64,000 nt of DNA. Origin: Trochalopteron elliotii. Lineage: Eukaryota; Chordata; Aves; Passeriformes; Leiothrichidae. Below, in pieces: positions 13,803 through 26,922 of the stretch (positions within the stretch are counted from its first letter, which is position 1; every line of letters begins with the position of its first letter). The notes below the pieces were generated by a model, which was not told the origin of the DNA, ran no database searches, and was given only the letters and a program-made list of their open reading frames with translations. Location of the stretch: positions 4,083,456-4,147,455 of the forward strand of contig JANPWX010000038.1 in NCBI GenBank assembly GCA_024734555.1. Direction: 5' to 3'. The position numbers and the translations under genes are program-made.

Positions 13803-13965
13803 CTCCTCTGCAGATTTACAGCCATCTGGATAGTCCACTAGCACTGGTGGAGAAATCCCAACACATTGCTGTGGCAGGAACCATAGAGCAACAGACTGGC
13901 CTAGGCATTCCGACATGAACAAAGAAGGACAAGAGGTATTCCACCAGCAAGGTCTTTAGGCTGTC
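13803..13965 (-). other. Candidate exon with strong splice sites (unrecognised)
   Basis: On the minus strand this 163-base segment has a strong acceptor, TTTCTGTTTTTCCTCTAG, just upstream of 13,965 and a near-perfect donor, GAGGAG|GTGAGT, at 13,803. An ATG at 13,916-13,914 opens a frame of exactly 38 codons to the donor (phase 0), preceded by an in-frame TAA at 13,958-13,956. The peptide begins MSECLGQSVALWFL and ends DGCKSAEE, and I do not recognise it. The segment lies just 5' (in the minus sense) of the solo LTR, and the orientation agrees with the minus-strand transcription inferred for this half of the window. It could be a first coding exon, a lncRNA exon, part of an unrecognised repeat, or chance. 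Confidence 0.3.
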
Positions 13966-15540
13966 CTAGAGGAAAAACAGAAATTCAGATAAGTTCCTAG
14001 CTCAGTTCTGGCAGAGCTTGGGGTGGAAGGGGAGGAAAGTTTCCCATTTAAGATTTCAAAATCAAAAATCCCATGCAAGGGAGAAGGAGTCAAAGACTGT
14101 TTCTAAAAAGAGGCAGTGAACTGTGCTTGTGAGGAAAACAACATATGCAGGGAAGAGTGGAGAGGTGGAACAAGTCATCAACATTTTTTAGCCTTCCAGA
14201 TGATATGATTTAAGTGGGAGGACTGCCTGTCCTCCCAAATAAGCTGTTATCTATTTTTGAGTTCTATATATGTCGTCCTCTATCCAATCATGAATACTTA
14301 GCACAACAAACTAGGAATTGTTTGAACAAGGCAAGAAAACAGCCTTCTCAAAAAACAGCACACATTCACATGAGCAGCTCCCCAGATGATCACTCTTTTG
14401 GATTGAATCTTCCTATACATATTCTAGTTTATAGAAGTAGGGCTTTTTACATTCTTTCATCTCTCGCCCACAAGTTAAACATTAGCATTTATAATGACAG
14501 CTTTTGTAAAAAAAAGGTGTTATTACAGTAACACAGACTTGACACTTAAGAAATAACGTTTTTTCACTTACAGAAAAAAAAGTGACACCTGAAAAATGAT
14601 GCCTGAGCCTTTCCAAGTCTTGTTCGTTGAAACTAGCAATACTGAATGAATTCCTTAAAATCTCTGCCTTTGCCCAGTTAATACAGCAATGTCTGAAGGA
14701 AATTCTAAGCAGCTGAAAAGTAAAGAATGTGTCTTAACATTCAAGAGAGATTTGTTCAATTTTTAATGCAACTGAAATTTGTCTACAGTTGGGTAATATT
14801 TGCCATATATTATTCAAGCTTGTATCTTGCATTTGCCATATTATATCTGAGCCTACTAAGTTACTCAGGTTTCTTGCTCTGCTTGTTTAAACTGGTACCT
14901 CTAGGTATCTGTCCAGATAAAAACTCTGTACAAGGGATTAAAAAAAAAAAAAGATGCTGGTACTATGGTAACATGACAGTATGGAGGAAGTATATGGTAA
15001 GGAAGGCAAGATTGGCAGTGATAAAAAGGTGTTTGTCAATCACCTAATTATTAATTATTACTCCAATACTGAAGCAGGTAAAATAAGTATAATACTTGGC
15101 AGTTTCCTTTTTACATATCAAAGTAGTAGGGGAAAATGTCTTGGCTTAAAGTCTGATTATTAATAGTACTGGCTAAAGATCTCCTCAAAATGATACCAAT
15201 TTTTACCAAAACTGAAAAAAAAAAAAGGGGAAGTTTCAAAGGGTCAGAAAAATACAATCCAAGACATATCCAGCAGGAAACCTAACATAAATCATGTTCG
15301 TTTCTTTTCTGAACATGTTAATGTAAGAGATCATGACATAATTCTGAAGAGACCCAACCTCCTTTATCAAAGCAAATTAGCTGTTGCCTTCAAGAGGTTA
15401 CACAGATTTCCATGATATATCTGACTAGGCTCTACACACTGCACTATAACATGCAATATACACACACACACAAAAATATGAGAGTTGCTTATGTTCAATT
15501 AGCCTTTTGTGTAGAACTTTTCTTCACTAAAACTCAGCTG
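13966..15540. other. AT-rich stretch, no gene seen
   Basis: Open frames on the plus strand at 14,214-14,531 and 14,727-15,047 give hydrophobic, low-complexity peptides with no recognisable domain and no supporting splice sites. A poly-A run lies at 14,940-14,952 and a (CA)n run of about seven units at 15,459-15,472. Confidence 0.5.
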
Positions 15541-15544
15541 CCTC

Positions 15545-15662
15545 ACAGAGGTGGGAGCAGAACATGATCCATTTTTACCAATAGGGAAACAGGTGTGTTA
15601 CTGGCCAAGTGGCTGGCAAGTCTGGGAGCAAGTTGTCTTCCATCTGCTCTAAAGTCTAAACT
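15545..15662 (+). mobile_element. Possible ancient MIR-like SINE fragment
   Basis: The order of words CCATTTTTACCAATAGGGAAA, then GTTACTGGCCAAGTGGCTGG and CAAGTCTGGGAGCAAG follows the tail of MIR/CORE-SINE elements (TTTTACAGATGGGGAAAC, GCCCAAG, CAGCAAGT, GAGCTGGGA). It is heavily diverged. This is a pattern call only, and chance similarity is possible. Confidence 0.35.
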
Positions 15663-16734
15663 GAAGTTTAAAGATCTCTCCCTACATCTGTCTGGTTAGA
15701 TGAAGATCCTTACTGTAGTGATTTTGCTAATTTATATATTTCTTCAAAGGATCCTAAGATTCAAGTTCTTTTTGTTCAGTGCTGTCCAGACACTGAGTAG
15801 AAATAGCCCTTATAAAACACAGAACCAAAAGCCAAACAGCGAGAGGAGGACCCCCAGGGAATGGCCCATGTTGCCATTAGTAAGCAAGGCACAGCTACCA
15901 AGGGCAGATGTTCACTTATTTGTAGTGAGCTTCCACACACTTAAAAGCTTATGATATCCCTTGATCTTTTCTTTGGGTTACAAAAATGCCAATTCAATAA
16001 TTCCTTCTGCACATAGCACCTTTTCTAAATCATCAGTCATTACACTCCTGAGGCAAACTAGGTCTGCCTACATCTTTCTTGAAGCACAATGGCCAAAACA
16101 GATACAATACTTGAATTTCACAATATAGAACAAAGCAAAAGGTTCAACTCCACATCCTCCAGATTATACCACCAATTAGTCATGCCAATACATACACACA
16201 CCTCCTCCTTGTCAACCATACTGCAGTGTCGGATCTTATTTTATAATCCATGGTGAGGAATGGAGTGGCAGGAGGACCTTAACAGATGTTCTCCGTATTT
16301 TATTTTGACCTAAATACAAAGCATTCCACTTATTATTCTAAATCAAATCCTATTCTCCCAGGCCACCTTTCCAACATTTAAGATTTTTGTGAATTGCTAT
16401 CCCACCTTTGTGTAACTGGATTTATTACCAAACACATTTTGCCCTTAGATTTCATAACCATATGCTAATTAGCCAGTATGAGCAAGAACAGTTAACTGAA
16501 ACAATCATACAAAATCCCATACAATGTGCTTTCCTTGCTGAAAGAGAACTATTGAAAAACCCCTGGCTACTGTTAACCTAATGAGTTTACACACATCCTA
16601 AAATAGCTTTTTTTATCTAGGCCATATTTCCTTAGGTTGCTCTGCAACAGCATCAAATGTGGCCTTCTCCAGTCCACAAGCTTCCTGTTATACAGGATAT
16701 TACATTGCCTTGATTATGCATTTCTGATCTCCAC
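15663..16734. other. AT-rich stretch, no gene seen
   Basis: No repeat family or exon can be supported. The frame at 15,700-15,954 begins with a hydrophobic stretch but has no recognisable domain and no good splice sites. Confidence 0.5.
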
Positions 16735-17435
16735 AGAATCATAGAAGGGTTTGGACTGGAAGGAACCTTAAACACCATCCAATTCCAACCACCCACCACA
16801 GGCAGGGACACCTTCCACCAGAACAGGTTGCTGAAAGTCCCATCCAATCTGGCCTTGAATACTTCCAGAAACTGAAGTATTGCCCATAGCATCTCTGGGC
16901 AACCTGTTCTCGTGCCTCACCACCCTCACAATAAAGTTCTTTTTATATCTAATCTGTATCTGCCCTCTTTCAGTTTAAAGCCATTACCCACTGTCCTATA
17001 ATTACCTGTCCTTGTAAAAAGTCCCTCTCCAGCTCTCTTTTAGCTTCCTTTATGTACTGGAAGGTCTAAGGTCTCCCTGGAGCCCTCTCTTCTCCAGGAA
17101 GAACAGCCCAGCTCTCTCAGCCTGTCTGCACAGGAGACATGCTCCAGCCGTCTGATCATTGCAGTGTCCCTGCTCTGGACTCACTCCAGCAGGTGCACAT
17201 GCATCCTTTGCTGGAGGCCCAGAGCTGGACTCTGCACTGCAGTGGAGTCTCACCAGAGCAGAATCCCCCACCCCCTTGCCCTGCTGCCCACACTGCTTTG
17301 GATGCAGCCCAGGATATGGCCATCCTTCTGGGCTGTGAGTGCACATTGCTGGGTCATGTTGAGCTTCTCATCCATCAACAAAGCCACCCCCCACACACCC
17401 AGTATTTGTATCCCAGGCCAATTCCCCACCCCCTA
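16735..17435 (-). mobile_element. CR1 LINE, 3' part, minus orientation
   Basis: Starting from the 3' end (AGAATCATAGAAGGGTTTGG at 16,735), the plus strand follows the reverse complement of a CR1 3' region for about 700 bases. Landmarks are GGGCAACCTGTTCTCGTGCC (16,896), GTAAAAAGTCCCTCTCCAGC (17,015), CCCTCTCTTCTCCAGGAAGA (17,083), GTCTCACCAGAGCAGA (17,247), TTTTGGATGCAGCCCAGGAT-like sequence (17,297) and CATGTTGAGCTTCTCATCCA (17,356). It covers the part downstream of the reverse-transcriptase core. Open frames on either strand here are remnants or antisense shadows of the LINE, not host genes. The far end is lost at the junction with the LTR on the right. Confidence 0.9.
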
Positions 17436-17440
17436 CCTCC

Positions 17441-17715
17441 TGCTTATATGCTAGGCATGGTGTTCTGTGATGTGGAATACCCCGTTGGCCAGTTTGGGTC
17501 AGCTGAACTGGCCACACTCCCTCCCAGCTTTTTGCACACCCCCTCACCATCAAGAACGTGAGGCACTAAAAATTCCTTGCCTTGGAGTAAGTCCTACTTA
17601 GCAGCAACTAAAACATCAGCATGTTATCAACGTAATTCTCATACTGAATCCAAAACACAACTCTGTACCAGTTACTAAGAAGAAAATTAATTCTACCACA
17701 GTCAAAACTAGGACA
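17441..17715 (+). mobile_element. Endogenous retrovirus LTR fragment (3' half), next to the CR1
   Basis: From memory this is the 3' part of a common avian retroviral LTR in plus orientation. Landmarks are TGATGTGGAATACCCCGTTG (17,470), GGTCAGCTGAACTGGCCACA, CTCCCTCCCAGCTTTTTG, CAACTAAAACATCAGCATG (17,604), CAAAACACAACTCTGTACCA (17,652) and the end AAAACTAGGACA at 17,715, which fits the CA end of an LTR. It directly abuts the 5'-truncated CR1, so one element was probably inserted into or beside the other. No internal retroviral coding region follows it. The class is probably ERVL but is not certain. Confidence 0.6.
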
Positions 17716-20700
17716 TCACTTAGAAATGAAGAAAGGTTTACTTGAAACTTATTTAAATCTAAACAACTTTTAGCCAGTCAATCTAATATGCTGACCAGAT
17801 TCACAGCCACAATGTTTGTAGAGTGCAAAATATAACTGTCTCACATTCAAGCAAGTGGCTATACTGAGTAGTCTCAACATTTGCATTTCTATTATGCAGA
17901 GAATTTCCTTCTGATACATTTAATGTTAAAAACAGCAACAATCATGCAGAGCTATCTATGCCCCATGTAATAGCTATCCCTACTTGTCACACTCCACTTA
18001 CCACTTTCACCTTAAATACAATACAGATTGTATAATTTTTTAGCCATGCATTACCTTTCTAGTCTGTGCAGTCAATTTCTTTTGTATTCCATGAAACACC
18101 TCCACACACACACAAAATCATACACATGCCATAAAACATGGAGCCAACTCCATTGCATCAACCTTTTTTCTACCAGCTCAATACAGTGGTACGACCCTGC
18201 ACAGGGTCAGAAAAATCAGTGCAAGAGACTGAACAGAAAAGCATTAAATTATTAGGGTGCCCTTAACCTCTGGAGAAAACAGATCTGTAACACTGAGAAA
18301 ACCACATCATCTTCCTGTTATTCCTGAAGTGACCAAAAATACATAAACTCAGAGTGCACAAAAAAACCCCACAGTTTTGTTCTATAAGTCTTCATGGCTT
18401 TATCTTATACAGAAAGACAGCAAGGGGGGAAAAAAATCATTTGAGTAAATTTCTTAATGGAGACAATCCAAAGATGTTTTTTTCCTGCATGCAATTTGTC
18501 TGGAAAAAAAAAAAGAAGATTCATAGGCATCATTTATAATAGAATCAGCAAAACCATAAAGACAGGTACTATGTTTAACAGCTGTTAGGTACACACTGCT
18601 ATCATATTATCTCCCCAAAACTTAGGAAAAAACTGTCAAGGTAACAGTTGGTTTGATCAGACTGACATCTAAAGTGTACGTCATTACTTTTCTTGGCCTT
18701 CACTAATGGGTTGCTCACCAACCAAGCAATGATTCTGGCACACGCAGCCATGCAAACAATGCAGTGGCACCTTCCTGTCACAGGCCTCCTGCTGCCCATG
18801 GGGACAGGGACTCAAAGCAACACCAGCCAACACAAGCAGTGCATGAAGGGGACCAAGAGTGACTGAACCCACAGAGCTATTTTGAAGTAAATATGATTTT
18901 TAGAAGTCGACTGTAAAATCCACCCCAACCTATACCCCCAAATCAAGACTACTGAAAAGCTTATTTTCATGTTGCTTGAGAGTACTACACTGCTGGAAAG
19001 CACCAGAAAAAAAAATAAAAATACAAGACAGTCCACTGCTCTCACCAGTAAATGTATACTGTCATATTGAGCATCATTACTAAATCCCTTTGGACTGTAG
19101 GAAATAGTTTTTTCATAATTCAAACTACCTACACAGAATTGTTCAACTCACTAAAAAGTTAATAATAATAATAATCTATTTTTCATAACCTCACAACTGC
19201 TCTCCAGAAAGACAAAACCCCAAATTATTCACAAATCAGGAGAAGCATTGCAGGTTTGTAAAGATGACAGAAATATTTCTCAACTATCATGATTCAAAAA
19301 CATTAATAATCAGCAAAACCAGTTTATTTTGATAGCATTAACTTACATCAGCTTTAAGCAGGAGCACAGAGCATCAATCCAGGCATGCTTGCTTCCAGTG
19401 GGACTATCAACAAAGAGCTGTGTGTTGACTGCTGCGAGCTGGCAGACACCCTCTGCACCTTCTCTTCAGCCACCAAGAAACACTACCCTCATTGTTTCAC
19501 AAGTATGCAAAGCAACCAGCATTGGTGTGTATGGAGGATGTGAGCCACAGTGAAAAATGCATCAGAACACCTCTCAGCTCCTTCAATTGACAAAACATTC
19601 GCTATGAAGGAATCCAGGAGTCAAAAAAAAAATATTAATGTTTGTGCCAACTAAAGTTTTTTGTTTGTGTTGTTTGTTTATAAAGAGTGGGTAGAGTAGT
19701 TTTCCAGTAATGTTTCCATTGTAATAGGCTATGAAAACAGAAAAACTGAGCTGTACTTTGCTCTAAAAACTCCACCTGCCTGTCCAATTTCAACTCCAGT
19801 CTTGTCCTCTCACCCCTTGCTGGGAAGAGCTCAGGTGGGACCAGCAGCAGATGCACATCCCCAACACTACAGACAACACATTTCCTGTGTAAAGAGCACT
19901 AACTTTGGACCTCAACGGCAACTCTTCACCGCAAGTCACATGAAGCTCAGGAGACATCTGATGGTTATCACTCACTTTAAGAGATCAAGTCATCTTCCCC
20001 AAAAAACCCAAGTATGGCAACAGCCTTAGACCAAGCAGCAGCAACCAGGCAGAATCATCAGCCCCTCCAGGGTACAAACCAGCAGTAACCCCAGCTACCC
20101 ACGTGTGTGTGCATGTGCATAGCCACGTACATAATGTGAATTTCTTCACTTAGTTTTTATAAATGTGGCTCAGTTTCCATTTTCAGAATATTGCTCTTTG
20201 CTAGGAAAAGTGTACATAATATTAATACTGGCAAACATATTAACAAGAGTCTCTTCAGCTGAGAAAGATGGGACTATAACATTTTCTAGTCTTCCCTAAC
20301 TTAGGAGAAAAGACTAAATGTTTCCAGACCTACTGAGTAAAAACATCCTATTCAATAATGAATGCAAAATAGCTAAATACATAACTACATTAAAATCAGT
20401 GACAGCTGCCCTCATAAATTTTACATTCTGTAAAATTGCATGCCCTATGATCAATGATTTTTTTCAACGGCACACAGAGGGCTTCAGGAGAGCTGCCTGC
20501 TTTTTTCTAAGTTTAATATTCAAATGAATAATCTGTAACCTCCCTTTCTGTGATCTGATGCAGAACACTCAGATAGCAATAAAGCTTACAGGTGTGCAGC
20601 GCATGGGAGAACAGAGTTTAGGGAAAAAATATATATATATGAGTTATTCCCATACCCATTTTATTCATTTCCACTGATAATTACAAATGGAACTACAGAG

Positions 20701-23700
20701 TGAAATAATACGAATATTTCCCATTACCTCAGAGATGATCAGAAGGACGCAAAGTTACAGACATTCAAATATAAAGTTTTAATGGTGCTTAAAAGACCAA
20801 ACCTCTGCCTTCCATGGGCCAAGAAATCAGCTTGCAAGTGTTAACAACTGCAGGATAATAAAGTTACAGCAATTCTGTCCTATATGCAGGGAAAGAGAAC
20901 TACAGAATTGTTCTACATCTCATCCAAGGCTTAGATTTTTTTGAGTTCACACACACAGAGTATTATAGCAGGAATGATAGCACATTACTTAGAGTGAGAA
21001 AAGTGGGAGGGGGAGGTAACTAAGCAAGATCCTAAGAATTGCCATTCACAAGAGGCAGTACTTGAAATAAATCAACCGGTAAATTTGCAAAAGCAAATGT
21101 CACATTTACACAATGCTTCTCAACATTTACAAGGGGCATCAATGATATTAATATTTTCTCACAGAGATAATAAACAAAGTGCTAAGTGGTAGAAAATCCC
21201 CAAAGTAAAACCACTGCTCCACATATATAATTATGTCTCTTTGGACACTGAGAAATCATTTCTTGCAGCACTCTGGCATGAGACGGACCACTATCTATTC
21301 AGCTCTACAGCTTCATTGCAAAAGAAATATAAATATTAGAGTTCTAAATTAAATCGTTTGTGGCTGTATACAGAGCTAAAAAAGGCTGTTTATATATTTA
21401 CCAACTTAGGAACCAAATGAAACTATAAAAAAGCCCTCATAAATCTAACAGGAAGTAGTTTCTTGCACTATGTAATTAGCACTTGTTAATCAAAGAGGAA
21501 AATGAGAAAATTGTATTCTTGTGCACAAGCTTTTAGTAAGGCTTATATTATCCCACATTACAATATGAGCCCCCAGTAAGTAATGCAAATCTTAGAAACA
21601 GCTGTTTAAGAGGTGAACAAGCATACCATAACTCCAAAGTCCAAAATAACACATTGCTAATTAGGAGGACTTTAACTCTGGGAACAGTCAAGTTTACAGC
21701 GCACAAAAGTAAACCTCTAGAAAAAAAGTTACCCTAGGGCACAGAAGTAATACAGACAACTTCCCCTAGGAAAAGAAAAAGTCTGGCCTAGGGACTCAGT
21801 CCTTTGAAAATATTAATGTTCTATTTAAAAACAAAATTTTGTGGGGAGGCAAATAAATAGTGAAGAGGGAATGGTTTTCTGCCTTCTGCCAGAGTTAAAG
21901 CTTTTTCAGTGAGACTGTCTGTCAGTGTCAACAGGAGAAAACATACCCAAACCAACAAACTGCTTGGCTGAGCATATGTCTTCATGCACAAATACCAACC
22001 CTCCCACAGAAATTCTAGTTTCGGATATATGCATCTGCCTTCAGGCAAAGCTCTGCTGCTTGCAACAGTATCTGAAATTTGGCTGAGCTGACAAATGACT
22101 ATCATTTCTCACTTGCAAGAGTAGCAAGATCACTTTAAACAACAGCAACAAAATATTCCATTCTTCTAAGTAAAATAAAGCAGGCAAACTTTTTCTGGCT
22201 TCAGGTGAGATAATGGTCCCTAATTCAGGAAGTTTTGTTTACCATGGAGGAACACAGGAAACATTACGTTATCAAGTTTCCAAAACAATGGATTCAGTTA
22301 GTAACACAGATCCCAATTTTTTTCTTGTCCCTTTTTTTGTAAAGTCAGTAACTACTTTCAGGTAGTCGAAACAGAATCCTGAGAGCCATTAACACTGTCA
22401 AAACAAGGGTGAGGAAACTGCGACAATAACCCAATGAATTAGCTTTTCTAAAAAAAGCACTGCTGTTTTAATGCAGCCTTTGGCAATGCAGCAGTTCAGC
22501 CCACACTTTTCCAAATCATGCTGCAAACCTTCAGGTTTCTTCCTAGAAATATCCCATTTCATTTGATTTACTAATTGCTGAGTCAGTCAGCTGTTTGCAG
22601 CATCTTTCTTTTTACAAGCACAAACCCAAAAGATACTTCAGTATGCAGGAAACAAGGTATGCAGTTACATATACATCATGCTTAAAACAAGTGAAAAAAA
22701 AAAAGTCCAGAATGCTGAAAATCAGCACTGCAGCTCAAGGACTTCATAATAACGCCCCTAGTCCCTGAGCATTTGTTCTATCCCCACACTCCTTTCTGAC
22801 AACATCACAGCTGAGTACAGATTAGAGCTAATTCAGCACGGAAATATACTGCAATCGAGAAATTTTTGCAATCTATTTCAAAATACTTGCCTAAGGAAGG
22901 GAAAGAATGCCCAGGAAAAGACTTTACTTTGGCAGCAGGGGCAGACAAATGAAGCTAGCAACCTAATTCTTAAATTTTGAGAGTTGCCACTGTTCTCACA
23001 CTAAATCTCAACAAGCCTCTTATGTGGTAATTATATCTTCTATTTTCTCCAATTCTGTAGTGTTTTTCAGTTATTCTATATCAGTTTTCCAGCTCAATTT
23101 TACCAGCTCTTTAGCAGCTGGGCCACAAACATTGTTAATTACATCATAATATCATGAGGAAAGGATTATTAATCTGATATTTGGCAGAATGCTTCAGGGA
23201 ATGAGAAAACTTTCATTACTGGAAATCTCCATCAGTTATTCAGATATGAATTTGACCCTGAATGAAGTGAAAATTTAGCATTTTCAATAACTGGAAGGAC
23301 ATGAGTTGCTTCCCTAAACACCTGACTGATTCAGGGTTGAGGAATAATTCTTGCTCGAATATTCCAAAAGAGATGAAATAGGAATCTTCTATACAGAGGC
23401 TCATCCTGGAGTACATCAGAAGCTAGGTAGTGATATGAAAACATGCAGAATGTTTGTTTCTAATCAGCCCCTAAAAATAAAATTACTTAAGATAAAATAG
23501 GGCAACAAGTAGGCTAGGCACCTGCTATGCTGAAGGAAAAATCAGGATGTTGAAAACTATGACTTACAGAAGAATAAAATTGGAAATTTTTATTTTATAA
23601 GTGGGTCTGCTGTGCTATAGGACATTTCAGCAAGCATCAAAATGAAAGAAAAGGCCTTTTAAAAATACAATCAAATGAAAAGCAATAAAAATTTACTGTT

Positions 23701-26700
23701 TTGTTCAGTCAATACTGAATTATTTTATTCCTTTAAACAACATGGGAAAAAATTTTGGAAGCACTATACTGTCTTAAACCACTTATCCCAAAATGTTTAA
23801 TTTGTCATATAGCAAAGCAAGCAGGGAGAGCTCAACACTTCTGCCAACCTCATGACAGACCAAAACAAAGCCTCCCAACTCATTCAGCTCTCAGCTCAAC
23901 TGCTTGACAAAGTTGTATGCTTTGCAAATGACTCCTCAGTGTTGGCTCAGGTGGAAAGTATCAACTAACTTTTTTGTAAAGGTTAGGAAATGTACTATGC
24001 TATTTAAAGACTCACATTCAACTCATCGCTAGTAACTAAACTAGAGGAAGCAGTGCCAGCTCAAACAGCATTTCTAAAACCTTCCTCTGCAACTGAAAAC
24101 CTCAGCCTTGCAAATTCCTCCCTGTGAGGCTCCCACCAAAACAGAAGACCATCTATTTGTCAAAACACCTGAGCTGGGTTTCCATGATGATAGATGAACA
24201 TTTAGCTTCAATATACTTTGATATAAAATTAAGAAGAATCAACTTATAAGTAGTAGTTTGAGTGCTTCATCAGCTTCAAAAGAATTGCAAATGCTGAGAA
24301 TGGGTATTTGCTTTGCAAGCTGAAGTGCACTACTGACCAAGAATGCTCAAATCAGTGAATTGTCAGCATTGCTCTTAGATTTGTAGCAAAAAGTGATGCA
24401 CACTTCCAGAAAGCAAGTTCTAAATAAACTCTAAATAAAAATACGATGACTTAAATACAATCCTTTCAGCAAAGGCCTTATCAACCTTCCATATTAATGG
24501 GAAAATTACATACAGAATGGAAAATTAAATTCGATTTTCCAAACCATAATGACATTCTGCTTATTCATCAAGAATGAATATGGGAAAAATGTTTGTAAAA
24601 GACTTATAACTCAGTGTTATCTTCAGCATATGAATGTAAAAGAAAATGACAAGTATTTCAAGAACACATACATCTAACTTCTTATATATGGTCCATGGTT
24701 TGGAATATCATGTAACTTTTTGCTCAAGAAACATCATGTCTTATCCAAATACATATACTGTCTTTCCCACATCCCCAACAATTATTCCAACACACTCAGG
24801 ACTATATTGGTGTGCCCTATGCTGCAAATGAATGCAGAGAATGTGGCTATTCTATATTTTACTGGGGCATATAAATTCATCCCAGATCTTGCAAAGATCC
24901 CACTAGTATTTCCCGGAAACTAAATCCTATGTGAAGAGTAAATTTTGCCCTTGTTAGAGTCAAGAGGGGCAGGAAGGAAGAAGGTCAAACTATTTTTTCC
25001 CATGTGGAATTGGCTAGACAGGCAAACCATGCTAGTCAAAACTTTTATCTGTCAATAGACAAATTCTCCCCAGTCAACACTTCCACATTCCCTACTCAGC
25101 TCTGGATTTGCCATCTCTTTTACTAATTACCTTACTATACCTCTGTAACATCACTATTTGACAAAAGAAATAGTGAAATATTATTTAGCCATTGAAATAC
25201 TTTGTTATCTTCTAGAGCAACACATTTTATACTCTCTTGCCAACTTCTGTGTTCCCTTTTCCTACAGGTTTTATGTTGCCCAGTACTTGTCTGCCTTTAT
25301 TTTGAGCCCCTGATGAACACCTGCCAAAGCCTCCAATTATGACACAACACAAACTACTTCTATCTGCTAAATGATGCTTGGTAGCATCACTCATGCCATC
25401 CAATCCCAATTCTCCTCAATCTCAAATATTTGCTCTTTGAGGCAATCTACTTCTGCAATAGTTTTTCCACAAAGCAATATCTCATTATTAGATTTTGGGG
25501 GGTTTGTTTTTTTTTTTTTTTTTAAAGCAGAGGCCTAACCTTTAACTATTTACAAGTTACATACTTACTGAAATAATTCCAAGCTGAGGAGCCAACAGTA
25601 CAGTTTTTCAACATCGTGACCCAGTGATTTACTTACAATGCTTTGAAAAGTATGTCAGTGACTCATGAACATCACAGATTGACAGGAAATTTGAGTGTAG
25701 CAGGATGTTTTATATTATATGCAATTTGAAAATTTTTTTTGCTAACATGCAGTGTAATTCCTGTTAGAAAGACCAAGATAAACATATAATTCAGACACCA
25801 TTACCGAGGGATTAAAAACTAGTTACAATGCACCTTAATGCAACCTATACTTTTTCTCAGGATTTAGTAATTTCAAGGCTTGAAGTAACCAATTCCTTTC
25901 ATGATTACACTGGTTTGTGCTAAGAAAGTTGTTATTATATATTACAAGTACAAAAAGCAGATGATTCAGGTAAAAAGTGGAATGAAAGTATAGGCAACAG
26001 CAATGTTAAAAATATGTCCATTCTTACACTAAAATTTCACTTTAGTAACAGTCAAGTCTCTAAAATCATATCAGCTACTAGCATTCCTTCAGAAAAGTCA
26101 AGAATATTGTTTATATTATTATTTGCAACATAAGTCTTTCTTAATAGTTGCTGTGACACTACAGTGTAGAAAACACGCCCACCAAAGAAACAAGGTCATA
26201 ACTAAATATCCAACAACTGAGTCTGAAAGTTCCTTTATTAAATTTTTTAACTTTATGAAGTTGTTTAATTCATGTTCTCATACCACTCTTTTGTGCAAGT
26301 AGCTGTCACAGTTTTTCCAATAAGTGTAAGGTACCCACTTTAATTTTAGTGCAGGACATATTAGCACAAAGACAGTAAATTAAGATTCTTTTCCTCATGC
26401 AATTCAGAAAGCAAATAATGCAGGTTATCACTCTCCTTAATTACATCAGTTTACATACTTTCCATGTATGAACAATACATTAATCTTCTCATCTAGTCTA
26501 TAGTCTGCTCTCCCATGCTCCTCTTTGGTTTTCCAACAAAGGAACAGGAGATGTCATACTCACAAAACAGTCACTTTATCAACTAATTGTCTCTTCGACA
26601 AGCAGCTTTCAACTATTCCCATTAAGAATAAAAGATACGAAAATAGCTCCTTCCATAAACTCAGCGCAAACAGTTCCTCAGCAAACCGTGGAAACTTTGT

Positions 26701-26860
26701 TTCAGGGAGAAGAAACATTATCAACCATTCCTTAATGTAAGCAGAGTGGTTTGACTTTTACCACTATGCCCTTCTAATAAACTACCCTGTAGCAGCAGCT
26801 GGATACTTTTTTTTATAATTTAAAAGGACCAGCTGCAGTTCCAGCTGCAGCACACTGGAA
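17716..26860. other. Long AT-rich stretch without a recognisable gene or transposon
   Basis: About 9 kb holds only simple repeats: (CA)n at 18,103-18,113, poly-A at about 18,503-18,514, (AAT)n at 19,161-19,174, (TA)n at 20,630-20,640, and T17 at 25,507-25,523. The plus strand is generally richer in A than T. Short open frames on both strands are scattered and unsupported. At 26,830-26,851 CAGCTGCAG occurs twice (AGCTGCAGTTCCAGCTGCAG), which places two CAGCTG E-box cores close together. Confidence 0.55.
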
Positions 26861-26922
26861 GAAAAAAAAAAAAAAAAGAAAAAAAAAGAAAAAAAAAAGA
26901 AAAAAAAAAAAGGAAAAAAAAC
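26861..26922. repeat. Poly-A tract interrupted by G
   Basis: About 60 bases on the plus strand are only A with single G interruptions spaced 8 to 17 bases apart (a pure purine run). It may be an expanded microsatellite. There is no recognisable retroposed body beside it. Confidence 0.85.

Noticed and set aside
17050..17561. Overlapping open frames on both strands, up to 140 codons
   Set aside because: They lie in the minus-strand CR1 and the adjoining LTR, and represent element relics or antisense shadows.
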